Assembly (NCBI GenBank): GCA_009746045.1
Contig: RPFO01000276.1
Span: 3,029,922-3,093,921, forward strand
DNA length: 64,000 nt
Source of the DNA: Mesostigma viride
Lineage: Eukaryota; Streptophyta; Mesostigmatophyceae; Mesostigmatales; Mesostigmataceae
Direction: 5' to 3'
Below, in pieces: positions 17,700 through 26,289 of the stretch; the first letter of the stretch is position 1; the number at the start of each line of letters is the position of its first letter. Under the pieces are notes generated by a model. The model saw only the letters and a program-made list of their open reading frames with translations, was not told where the DNA came from and made no database searches. A program made the translations under genes and the position numbers.

Positions 17700-18314
17700 T
17701 AACCACTGCGGACATTTTTTTTCGGGGGCTCTCAACACGGCCCCGCCTTGGATAGCCTTCTCCGACCCAAAAAAGAGAAGCCTATCCAATACAACCCCTG
17801 CCAACCCCGGCCCATCCATCCGTCACCAGGAAAAAAAAGAGAAGACTATCCAAACTCGACCCCTGACAACCCCTGGTGGGGGGCGAGTAAATTTAAGACA
17901 CCCTCTCCCGCAGTTCTCGGGCAATGTTCGTGGATAGGCTTCTCTTGGATAGTCTTCTTTTTCGGGCCCGGCCGCAACTATTATTCCCCCCAGGCCTATA
18001 CCCTATAGCCTATACCCCCCCCCAAAAAAAAAATTCCTTACGCCATAAAATACTTTTTTTTTCTCTCCAAAAAGAAGACTACCAAAAGAAGACTATCCAA
18101 ATTCCCCCCCTCTTAAACCCTGCTCGACCGTCGAACAAATTTAAGACGCCCTCTCCGGGCATTATCGAGCAATGTTGTTGGATAGGCTTCTCCTTGCCAA
18201 AAAAACTGGCGGGAGGTGAGAATCCCGTCTCGAGCGAGATCGTGGATAGGCTTCTCAAAAACGGGGGGGAGAAGAACATCCAAGCTCTCCCGCTGCTCCC
18301 GCCCCTCGGCGCTA

Positions 18315-18791
18315 CTAGCACTTGGCGAACCCCCAGCTGAAGAACTTCTTGGCCTTGCACCGCGCGCTCTTCTTGTCCTTGAACGCCTGCATCAGCGCAC
18401 CGCCCGGGGTGTGCCCCACCACGGCCTTGGTGATCTTGGCGCCCGCCTTGCTGACCTTGTCGGCCGCCTTGTTGGGAATCATGCCGAACCCGCTCATGAG
18501 GCCGCCCAACATGGACACGGGGTTCACGCTGTCCACGATCATCGCCTGCACGTTGGTGACCATTCCGGGTATCGCGTCCTTGAAGCGCACGCGCTCGGCC
18601 TTCTCCTCAGGCGCGCGGGGGTCTACCGTGTTCGCGGGGGCCGCGGCCGTGCTGTCCGGCTCCGGGTTGGGGGTGGCCTCGTACGCCACGGCGGCTGCAC
18701 CGGGGTCCGAGGGGGGGGTAGCGGGTTCGGGCATGTTACGCATCATGAAGATCACGAACAGCAGGATGATCACGAGCAATAGCATGAACAT
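18315..18791 (-). CDS. Membrane-anchored protein, intact right-arm copy
   Basis: 158 residues from ATG 18791. Residues 1-17 are a hydrophobic anchor (MFMLLLVIILLFVIFMM). A Pro/Ala-rich linker follows, then a conserved-looking domain (RFKDAIPGMVTNVQAMIVD, MLGGLMSGFGMIPNKAAD) and a Lys/Cys-rich end (KSARCKAKKFFSWGFAKC). I recognise no family. An N-terminal anchor with a small globular domain would suit a virion or membrane-bound protein. It is the reference for the interrupted copy at 14879-15852. Confidence 0.65.
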   Translation of the reverse strand: MFMLLLVIILLFVIFMMRNMPEPATPPSDPGAAAVAYEATPNPEPDSTAAAPANTVDPRAPEEKAERVRFKDAIPGMVTNVQAMIVDSVNPVSMLGGLMSGFGMIPNKAADKVSKAGAKITKAVVGHTPGGALMQAFKDKKSARCKAKKFFSWGFAKC

Positions 18792-18822
18792 GGAGATGGA
18801 TAATACTGCGATGGATAATTAC

Positions 18823-19194
18823 TCAGCCCACTGTCGGCCCGCTGCTTGGAGTGGGGAGCCTCTTTACGGCCGCCACGGCCGGGGTGAAGTCCAGCTTGAC
18901 GGGGCGACGCCACATCTTGACCAGGAAATACACGAAGTACGCGAGGATTACGGCCATCAACAGGGTCAGTCTGAACATCCCCTCGTAGGCCCTTACAAAC
19001 CCGTCTCCCTCTACCCCGTACGTCACCAGAAACCGGAGTGGGGCCCCCAGCGGGGACTGCACGATGTACTTGAGTGCCCGAAGCACCGGGCCGGGAGGAG
19101 GTGGCGGGGGCGGGGGGGTGTAGTACGTGCCGTCCGCCTTCATTTTTCGGCGCGGTACGTGCGTGGACCCGGGTGGGGACGTGCCCTCTTCCAT
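18823..19194 (-). CDS. Polyproline membrane protein, intact right-arm copy
   Basis: 123 residues from ATG 19194 (MEEGTSPPGSTHVPRRKMKA), with a TATATATA box directly upstream. It has a run of eight prolines (residues 27-34), a soluble part (LRALKYIVQSPLGAPLRFL), and one transmembrane helix (LTLLMAVILAYFVYFLV) followed by basic residues. The topology predicts a single-pass membrane protein. No family was recognised. It lies in the same direction as 18315-18791 and 19256-20014 and could be co-expressed with them. Confidence 0.6.
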   Translation of the reverse strand: MEEGTSPPGSTHVPRRKMKADGTYYTPPPPPPPPGPVLRALKYIVQSPLGAPLRFLVTYGVEGDGFVRAYEGMFRLTLLMAVILAYFVYFLVKMWRRPVKLDFTPAVAAVKRLPTPSSGPTVG

Positions 19195-19255
19195 CGTCTA
19201 TATATATCGCAAGGGACAAAATTGCAAGGGTCACGGGCTCGCTCATTCGCTGTAC

Positions 19256-20014
19256 TCACCCCCCCGCATGCCTTTGTTCGCCAAGTCCGAGTGGTGGGCG
19301 TCGAAAAGTGTCAAGATAGGCCCTGCGCGCTAGAAAGTTCTCTTCGGGCGGTCCGTGGCGTGCGCGGGCCAGCATACGCTCAAGGTATGCTTCCCGCCAG
19401 CCTCTCCTGGTACGGCGCGTGGTGGTCGGGGGGGCTGGCAGTCTGGCCAGCCATTCCATATCTCTCTCAATCTCTTCCTGCGTAGGTGGCTGCGTAGGTG
19501 GCTGCGTAGGTGGCTGCGTAGGTGGCTGCGTAGGGGGTGTTGGCAAGCGGGAAAGCATGTCAAGGAATGCCGCGTCATCCGCAACGTCATCTGCGCGCAT
19601 CCTGTGCTTGCGTGGGCGAATCAAGTTCGTTTTGCGCTTCTTGGCGCGCCCGGCGTGTTGCAAGCAATTGCTAAAACGCGCCCCCGCGACCCCCCTGCTG
19701 CATCTGCTTCCACTGGACGTGGTCGCTGAACACTTTCGCCGTACACGTCGCGCGCGGTGTTGTTGCTGCTCGTGCACCTCCACCACCCACTGCATCTGGT
19801 CGGCCGCTGCTTGGGCTATGGCCTGGGCCTGGGCCTGGGCGGCCATTTCGGCCTCGATTGCTCTTTGCCGTTCAACGATGCGCATATCCCTGCGCATGGC
19901 TTCGAGCCGGCGCTCGTACGGGTTGCGGTTGTCTCGGGGGAGCCATTGCAACTGGTTGATCACGTGATGACGGCCAGGCGGGTCGCCAGCCGGGAACATT
20001 CGTTTTACTGGCAT
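19256..20014 (-). CDS. Zinc-motif protein with PPTQ repeats, intact right-arm copy
   Basis: 252 residues from ATG 20014 (MPVKRMFPAGDPPGRHHVIN). It has an Ala-Gln helical stretch, then C-x9-C-x11-C-x2-H, a basic patch (RAKKRKTNLIRPRKHR) that could act as a nuclear signal, five PPTQ repeats, and an Arg-rich C-terminus (TRRTRRGWREAYLERMLARA). It is the third member of the short Cys/His family in this window. It probably binds nucleic acid, inferred from charge. Confidence 0.6.
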   Translation of the reverse strand: MPVKRMFPAGDPPGRHHVINQLQWLPRDNRNPYERRLEAMRRDMRIVERQRAIEAEMAAQAQAQAIAQAAADQMQWVVEVHEQQQHRARRVRRKCSATTSSGSRCSRGVAGARFSNCLQHAGRAKKRKTNLIRPRKHRMRADDVADDAAFLDMLSRLPTPPTQPPTQPPTQPPTQPPTQEEIERDMEWLARLPAPPTTTRRTRRGWREAYLERMLARARHGPPEENFLARRAYLDTFRRPPLGLGEQRHAGG

Positions 20015-20134
20015 GATACCTATATCACACCTACACTTTTTTCTGCCAGTGTGCCAGCATTAGAGTGCCAGCTGTCATACTTTGAAAAGCGGGCTGACAG
20101 AGGGCCGACAGGGGGTCGGGTCGGCCCGGGCTAG

Positions 20135-20850
20135 CCTCACCTTTAAGTACATCGGGCGGACAAGCTGTCGTTCCTTAAATGCCGCAAGAAGCTCTCGGAG
20201 ACTCGCTTCACGCTGGACGACGACTTGACCCTGGCCCAGCAACAGCAGCGACGCGAGCTATGGCCGACCTACCTTCAGCTCCGGCAGACGGAGCCGCAGG
20301 GGGGAAGCCGGTATATACTGGAGGGGGGCGGTCATCCACGTTGACCACAATTGCCATGGCAGGCCCCTCCTCGGCCACCTCAGACTAGGGAACGTATATA
20401 CCAGTAGTGTAGATAATTTAGTCAGGCTTAGCCTAGCATGTGGCCCACGCGCATGTGCGCCCATAATCGGGCCCCCATGGATGATGTCTTCAGGATTCAG
20501 CCAAGCCATGCCTATAATGGGACCTCCCATGGATGTTGCATTAAGAATTTAGCCATGCTATGCCTATGCAGAGAGACGCTCTAGCTCTGTTGCTCAAGAA
20601 GCCATGCCCTAGCTCTTGTATAGCCATGATGATCTTCCTCCCCCATGCCGGGATCCATCCCCTTAGTTGGGTTGAACCCGAGACAGCATGGTGGTGCCGA
20701 TGCCCTTGAGGCACCTAGAGCAAGTGTTGCTTAGATTCCACTCTTGCAGGAAGTAGCCCAGAATGTATTAAAAGCCATATATGCCCCTTCTCCGGGATAT
20801 GTGCTACATGTACTCCCAACGGAGTAATGTTACTAATTAATTAATTAATA
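20135..20850 (+). mobile_element. 5'-truncated LINE-B (ORF1 end plus 3' region)
   Basis: Begins abruptly at the end of the palindrome. 20135-20330 is the end of the LINE-B ORF1 (CTCACCTTTAAGTACAT, then CGCTTCACGCTGGACGACGA), and the rest is its 3' region. It matches the minus-strand copy at about 53050-53540, including the part after the ORF. It ends in the shared LINE tail (TATGTGCTACATG, CTCCCAACGGAG) and (TTAA)n at about 20800-20850. Small indels break the ORF. Confidence 0.75.
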
Positions 20851-20937
20851 ATGGCATGCACGCAAACGCGACAGCTGTCACGTCCGTTCACGATCATTTA
20901 CGTCCATTCACTCGAGAAACCGCTGTTCACCGAAATA

Positions 20938-22000
20938 TGTTAATTAATTAGGAACATAACTCCGTGGGCCGGAGTATATGTAGCACATAGCCCTGAGAAG
21001 GGGCATATGGCTTTTATACACTCTTGGCTACTTCCTGGAGGTGGGGGAATGTAAACTGCCACCTACTCTGGGCGCACAAATTGCACCTGCTAACCCCTGT
21101 ATTCAGGCACCTAGCCTAGTAGGGGCACCGACAAAGGCCGGGGGAAGATCAGCATGGCGATACAGAAGCTAGGGCATGGCGTCTCAGCAGAGAGTAACTC
21201 TCTGCGTGGGCATGGTATACTGACTATAAATAAATAAAGCTAGGCATCATCTGATGCAGGGAGTAACTCTCTGCTGAGACGCCATGCCCTAGCTTTTTGT
21301 ATAGCTATGCTGATCTTCCCCCCCATGACAGGCTCCCCCTTCGCTGGGCATAGCTTGAAGATCATGGGGATGCAAGTGCCCTGGTGCACCTAGAGCAAGG
21401 GTCCTTTACATCCCCACCCTTGCAGGAAGTAGCTTAGGATGTATGATAGGCCATAATATGCCCTCTCTCAAGGGCTATGTGCTACATATACTCCCAACGG
21501 AGTTATGTTACAATTCAATTCAATTCAATCATCTGATGTGTGGCGCATCATGGGCACACATTAATTAATTAATTAATTAGGAACATCACTCCGTACGGGA
21601 GTCAATGTAGCACATATCCCGGAGAAGGGGCATATGGCTTTTAATACATTCTAGGCTACTTCCTGCAAGGGTGGGAATGTAAACGACACTTGCTCTAGGT
21701 GCACCAGGGCACCTGCACCCTCATAATCTTCACACTATGCCCAGCTAAGGGGGAGTATGTTATGTGGGGGAAGATCATCATGGCTATACAAGAGCTAGGA
21801 CATGGCTTCTCTACAGAGAGCATCTCTCTGCATGGCATAGCATGGCTAAATTCTTCATGCGACATCCATGGGGGTACCATTATAGGCAGGGCGTGGCTGA
21901 ATGCTAAAGGCATCATCCATGGGCCGGGCCATTATGGGCGCACATGCGCGGGGCCATTATGCGCGGGGGCATTATGGGCACACATGTACATGACTAAGTG
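20938..22000. repeat. Cluster of LINE 3' ends in both orientations
   Basis: Three further tails of the same kind. One on the minus strand begins near 20938 (TTAATTAATTAGGAACATAAC). One on the plus strand ends near 21535 with (AATTC)n. One on the minus strand begins near 21560 with (TTAA)n and runs to about 22000, matching the LINE-B 3' region (ATGGCATAGCATGGCTAAA). The closely spaced opposite copies form long imperfect inverted repeats. Confidence 0.7.
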
Positions 22001-23845
22001 ACCGAATCACAAATACATCCGGTCCAGTTCCGTTGGTTCGGTTCCGCGGTAGCCATTTGGCTTGGATTTGTTCAAGTCTGGGTACCGGCCGGTGTGAAGC
22101 GCAGCGCCGGATGCTAGTACCCAACTCTACGACGCTTGTGGCTGAATATTTATTATACTGTTGTAGTATGTTCAGTCAGCCGTCAACTGGTAGATATTGG
22201 ACGGCACACGGTCATTATGTTATGATGACTGACCGCCGCGCGCCTAATCATTATTGTATTGCTGCCGCGCAGACTGATGTGATTGATGTGCGCACGGGTC
22301 GCTCATAGCCTGAGCGCGCCAAAGCCTGAAATGTAAATTGTGACAAGCAGGCAGGATTGGCAGCACATACGATTTGCTGTATTGCTGGCAAATGCGCAGA
22401 ATGCACATAGTTTGGCGCGCGCACGTAGCCAGGTTTGACAGCTAGTGCTATGGCGCGGGATTTGCTTGTGTCAGCAGCACTTTTGGAAATAGCTAAAGGG
22501 AACTAGCCTTGGCCATGGAGGTCGTTGCTCGCTCGTTTCTCTCCCTCACAACTGGCTCGTTGTCTTCATGGGGATGAAATAGTTCGAGCAGCCCGAAGCA
22601 GCCCGGAGCAGCCCGGAGCAGCCCCCGTGAGTGGTTGCATGCAGTCCATTGCCACAAGAATGGATTGACGGAAATGACAATCATTTGTTTTGTTAAGAAT
22701 GTGCACATGTAACACATGGGAACGATCAATGCAGGGAAGCGGACAGCCCCGTGCCCTGTCATCGGTGGCTCAGGCGAGCCAGTAAGTAGCTCGAACAGCG
22801 GGATGGAATTCCTGAGTATGTAGCTGCTCTTATAATTGCAACATTACAACTCGACAGTCTTTGTAATTCGTCATTGATCTTATTGGAATGGAAAGGTCTT
22901 TTGCTTGCTTTGATGATAAAGCATTATCTCAATATGAAATCGGCTGGCGGTCCGATTGTCAGTCATGAAGGTGGTGGTGCTGTCAAGGACGACACCTATC
23001 ATTTTCACCTTTAATTCAGTATATTGTATAAAGTGGATCACACACACGAGTGCTCTATTGCTGTGGATATGTCTTCCAAGTGATAGGCTAGGACATAATG
23101 GCATGCAAACGCGACAGCAGTACCACTTCCCAAGCTTTAGTGGTACGTTCGGCCCCTTCTTCGGCCTCGCCGTCGGCCTCTCCTGAGCCCAAGCGCAGAC
23201 GTCCCGCCCAGACAAAACCCCTTGCCGCAAGATAATAGCTGGACACGTGTCATGCGTCGAACAGTTGGTTGTCTCACTAAACACAATAATTGCAAGAAGA
23301 ACACGCCACGGTCTCGTTGGGGAGCCACGGAGCCATGAGGGAAGCCACAGATCAAGTCATGACCCTCATGCCTGAAGCTCAGGCAAGATGTCACGCCAGA
23401 AGTGATGATACATGGCGCCACTGCCAAACAGGTCCACTGGCAGTTGTCACATCAATCGCCACGCAACGCCAACACCGCGGTAACTGCAGGCGGTAGCACA
23501 GATAAGGCTGCCGCGATGCCGGGCAGCCCAAGCGTAAACAAGCTGCCTTTATTACAAGTTACAATAGTGTTGGTAGCCTCACGCAGCATATCCATGAGAC
23601 ATGTGCACGTAATTGTGTTCGAATTGTTGAGTTGTGCTTCAAGCATTCATCCCATCCAGCGTGCCATCTGAACACACGTATGTGTACATCCACGTGTGTG
23701 TGTGTGTGCTGCATATCTAGCCTGTGCTGGTTGTCTCATCCATGAGGCTCCAGTATAAATATCTGTACATCGAATGGCTTATCCCAGAAATGAGTTATTC
23801 TAGGAAAAGACCTGCTCCCAATTATTTCTGGCAAGGAAAAAAACT
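22001..23845. other. Host DNA without recognised gene
   Basis: No coding region was recognised on either strand. There is a short CAGCCCGGAG tandem near 22588-22622 and a GTGTGTGTGT run near 23693-23710. Short open frames here lack family resemblance and sensible composition. Exons of an unknown spliced gene cannot be excluded. Confidence 0.5.
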
Positions 23846-24853
23846 CTAATAAATGTTCTTGATGGTCACAGGGGACGGCTCCATCCGCCCAAACTTTCCC
23901 TGCATGTAGTTCTCCCGCGCATGGCGACACAAGTCTATGCTGGTGTAGCACACGCCCGGCATGCCCGCGGCGCCCCCCCACACCACCGGCTCGCCCGTGG
24001 GTTTGCCGTGTCCCAGCACAAACTGGAGAGGCTGGTCACGCGCAGCCTGGACACGGATGGCATCCCCATCATGTGCTGTCCCCACGCTGTCATACTCCCC
24101 GAACGCATGCTCTCCCTTGCTGGAAATTATGGCACCTGGCCCCTTGATGCCAAATATCCAAGCCACCACGCTGCGGTCGGGGATAGAGTGCTCGAATGTC
24201 GCCCCTGGGTCGAGGTAGCAATCGAGGAGGGTCACAGGCGCGCCGAGTGAGGCCTTTGCCGACACGGACCCGTGGGAGCCGGCGATGACGCGGACTTTTA
24301 CGCCCGGTGAGCTCGTGTCTGTGGGGACCTGGTGGTTGTCCGCGTGGTGCGTCGCGGGCGGTTTCATCTCCAGGCTCGCGGGTAACTTGACGAACAGTTG
24401 CAACCCGTGGCATTCGACGCCGGGGACCTGCGGGATCTCTTCGTGCTGGATGCCCGAGCCAGCCTCGGTCGAGTGGAACGCGCCGGGCCCGATGATAGAG
24501 TTTCCGATGCCGAAGCTGTCTCTGTTGACGAACGAGTTACGGGAATCCGGAAACAAGTACGTCATGGCGCTAAAGCCCCCGTGGGGATGAACAGAGAACG
24601 TGGCGTTGGGCATTACGAAGTGGTCGATGTTTAGGTAAGGCCCATTCTCCAGGATCTCTCGCGCAAGGCTGCATGTTTTGAAAGGGGCTCGCCCCACAGG
24701 CTGCAACTCCATTGCTCCCCGCACAATTTTTGTGACTGATCGATACGAGCTCGCCATTACTTTCAACCTGTAACCACGAGGTCTAGGCACTGATGACAAG
24801 CCAGACTGGAATTTCACTGGAAGGGCAACCGGGACCAGCGCCTGCAATCCCAT
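23846..24853 (-). CDS. Pirin-like cupin protein
   Basis: 335 residues in one uninterrupted frame from ATG 24853. The pirin signature is clear: HPHGGFSAMTYLFPDS, GIGNSIIGPGAFHSTEAGSG, IQHEEIP, HGLQLFVKLPA, and VRVIAGSHG, then a second cupin half (PGATFEHSIPDRSVVAWIF). In pirins, His and Glu of the first cupin (here HPH and the HSTEAG/HEE region) hold a metal. Known members act as transcription cofactors or quercetin-2,3-dioxygenases. The 45-residue N-terminal extension could be a transit peptide. Lack of introns, unlike the PARP gene, could mean a retrocopy or an intron-poor gene. Confidence 0.85.
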   Translation of the reverse strand: MGLQALVPVALPVKFQSGLSSVPRPRGYRLKVMASSYRSVTKIVRGAMELQPVGRAPFKTCSLAREILENGPYLNIDHFVMPNATFSVHPHGGFSAMTYLFPDSRNSFVNRDSFGIGNSIIGPGAFHSTEAGSGIQHEEIPQVPGVECHGLQLFVKLPASLEMKPPATHHADNHQVPTDTSSPGVKVRVIAGSHGSVSAKASLGAPVTLLDCYLDPGATFEHSIPDRSVVAWIFGIKGPGAIISSKGEHAFGEYDSVGTAHDGDAIRVQAARDQPLQFVLGHGKPTGEPVVWGGAAGMPGVCYTSIDLCRHARENYMQGKFGRMEPSPVTIKNIY

Positions 24854-24884
24854 GAATTATCAAGTAACGTGCGTTGAAACTTTC

Positions 24885-25157
24885 ACGTGGCGTTGGGCAT
24901 TACGAAATGGTCGATGTTTAGGTAAGGCCATTCTCCAGGATCTCTCGCGCAAGGCTGCATGTTTTGAAAGGGGCGCGCCCCACAGGCTGCAACTCCATCG
25001 CTCCCCGCACAATTTTTGTGACTGATCGATACGAGCTCTCCATTACTTTTAACCTATAACGAGGTTTAGGCACTGATGACAAGCCAGACTGGAAATTCAC
25101 AGGACGTCAGGAAGGGCAACCGGGACCAGCGCCTGTGCAATGACTGCAATCCCATGA
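24885..25157 (-). pseudogene. Partial duplicate of the pirin-like gene (5' part)
   Basis: About 270 bases repeat the first 85 codons of the gene at 23846-24853 (SVTKIVRGAMELQPVGRAPF, SLAREILENG), just upstream and in the same orientation. Single-base losses and a small insertion before the start region break the frame. The metal-binding part is absent, so it cannot encode a working enzyme. Confidence 0.85.
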
Positions 25158-25177
25158 ATCAAGCACGTACAGTCATT

Positions 25178-25231
25178 CCCGCGTTAAGTTGCGATCGCCC
25201 CCTAAAACTTGGCGCCGCAACTTAACGCGGG
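25178..25231. repeat. Foldback with 16-bp perfect stem
   Basis: CCCGCGTTAAGTTGCG at 25178-25193 pairs with its complement at 25216-25231 around a 22-base loop, and AACGCAACTTAACGG follows. The outer sequence ACAGTCATT before the left stem also occurs at the right end of the element at 26156-26285, so both belong to one family. Confidence 0.8.
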
Positions 25232-25616
25232 AACGCAACTTAACGGTAGAATTAGGCTAGCAGCCCACCACCTCCTCCTCTGACAGACTTCTATACGGCA
25301 TTCGACAGCTCTCGTCAAGCCCGATCCAGCTGCAGCGTCAAAGCCGGCCTAAGTCCATTTTCCAGGCCAGATATTGTGGACACTGAACTGAAAGGCGGGC
25401 TGCAAAACACGCCGTGGGCAGCCACGCAGTGCCTGCGTTTTATCATAACACAAATGTGTGTTTAACCCTCTGACTTCGGCTCTTTTTTTGGTGGGTTACT
25501 TAATTGCCAGCCGGCTTCACGTTTGACTGTGACAAAACATGGGAACAGTCGTGAGGGAACTGAGCTTCATTTACTGTCTTGATGGCCTGCATGTAAACAA
25601 TAATAACAGCCGCATG

Positions 25617-25649
25617 GAGGCCACAGGCAGCGAGACTGCCTGTGGCCTC
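25617..25649. repeat. Perfect 14-bp hairpin
   Basis: GAGGCCACAGGCAG and CTGCCTGTGGCCTC flank a 5-base loop. It is isolated, with no gene nearby, and no following T run to suggest a terminator. Confidence 0.7.
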
Positions 25650-25728
25650 AACAACCTTGTCTTTGCCCTTCTGCGGTGCATTCGGCATGACTATGGTCAA
25701 GTTCGGCATGACTATGGTGGTAATTCCA

Positions 25729-25895
25729 GGTTGGATGGGTGGTGTGGAGGAAGCCGCGTCAGTAATCGATCTAACCTAACTCTAAGCTATATCTAGTCTA
25801 GAAATGCCTGGAATATGTGCTACATGATCTCCCAACGGAGACATGTTATAATTTAATTTAATTTAATTTAATTTAATTTAATTTAATTTAATTTT
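25729..25895 (+). mobile_element. Short LINE-A 3' end with inverted 5' part
   Basis: 25729-25800 is the reverse complement of the LINE-A segment just after ORF2 (60717-60790). 25805-25895 is the following LINE-A tail in direct orientation (GGAATATGTGCTACATGATC), ending in (AATTT)n. Inverted-then-direct structure is the mark of twin priming during LINE insertion. Confidence 0.75.
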
Positions 25896-26155
25896 TAATG
25901 GTGGTAATTTCTGGCAACTGAGATGTCTCAATTACAGATGACCATGCATGGTCATGGATTCTTATGTACCGCAGCCCGCAGGCTGCAAAACTGGATTTGT
26001 AAGGTTGCATTCGCGCTTTTCACCTAAGCCAGCAGGCGGGGAAATTTGCGCGCCAGTGGGGCTTGCGTATTTTGCCCCCTAAAATCACGTAGCGGGTCCG
26101 GACTTGGCAAAAAATGGCCTCCTGCGCGGCCAAAAATGGCCTGACACCTACAAAT

Positions 26156-26285
26156 TGAGTCATTACCGCGTTAAGTTGCGATGGCCTCCATGCTTAAGTT
26201 GCGGTCGCCCCCCAAACTTCGGCGCCGCAACTTAACGCGGGAACGCAACCTTAAGAAACGCAACTTAACGCGGGAATGACTGTAA
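26156..26285. mobile_element. MITE-like foldback element, about 130 bp
   Basis: Ends AGTCATTACCGCGTTAAG and (complement) AGTCATTCCCGCGTTAAG form terminal inverted repeats of about 24 bases. The interior has two more copies of CGCAACTTAA or its complement. No coding capacity. It is related to 25178-25231. Confidence 0.7.
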
Positions 26286-26289
26286 TTAG

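Larger units (their letters stand above)
17083..20134. repeat. Right arm of the palindrome
   Basis: Mirror image of 13538-17082 without the 493-bp element. It differs by rare substitutions and by length of C or G runs. Its outer end, CTAG at 20131-20134, is followed at once by LINE sequence (20135). In this arm the three larger genes are all intact, so it preserves the working versions. Confidence 0.95.

Noticed and set aside
25617-25649. 14-bp hairpin considered as a transcription terminator
   Set aside because: It is in eukaryotic nuclear DNA, has no T run, and is not next to a gene.
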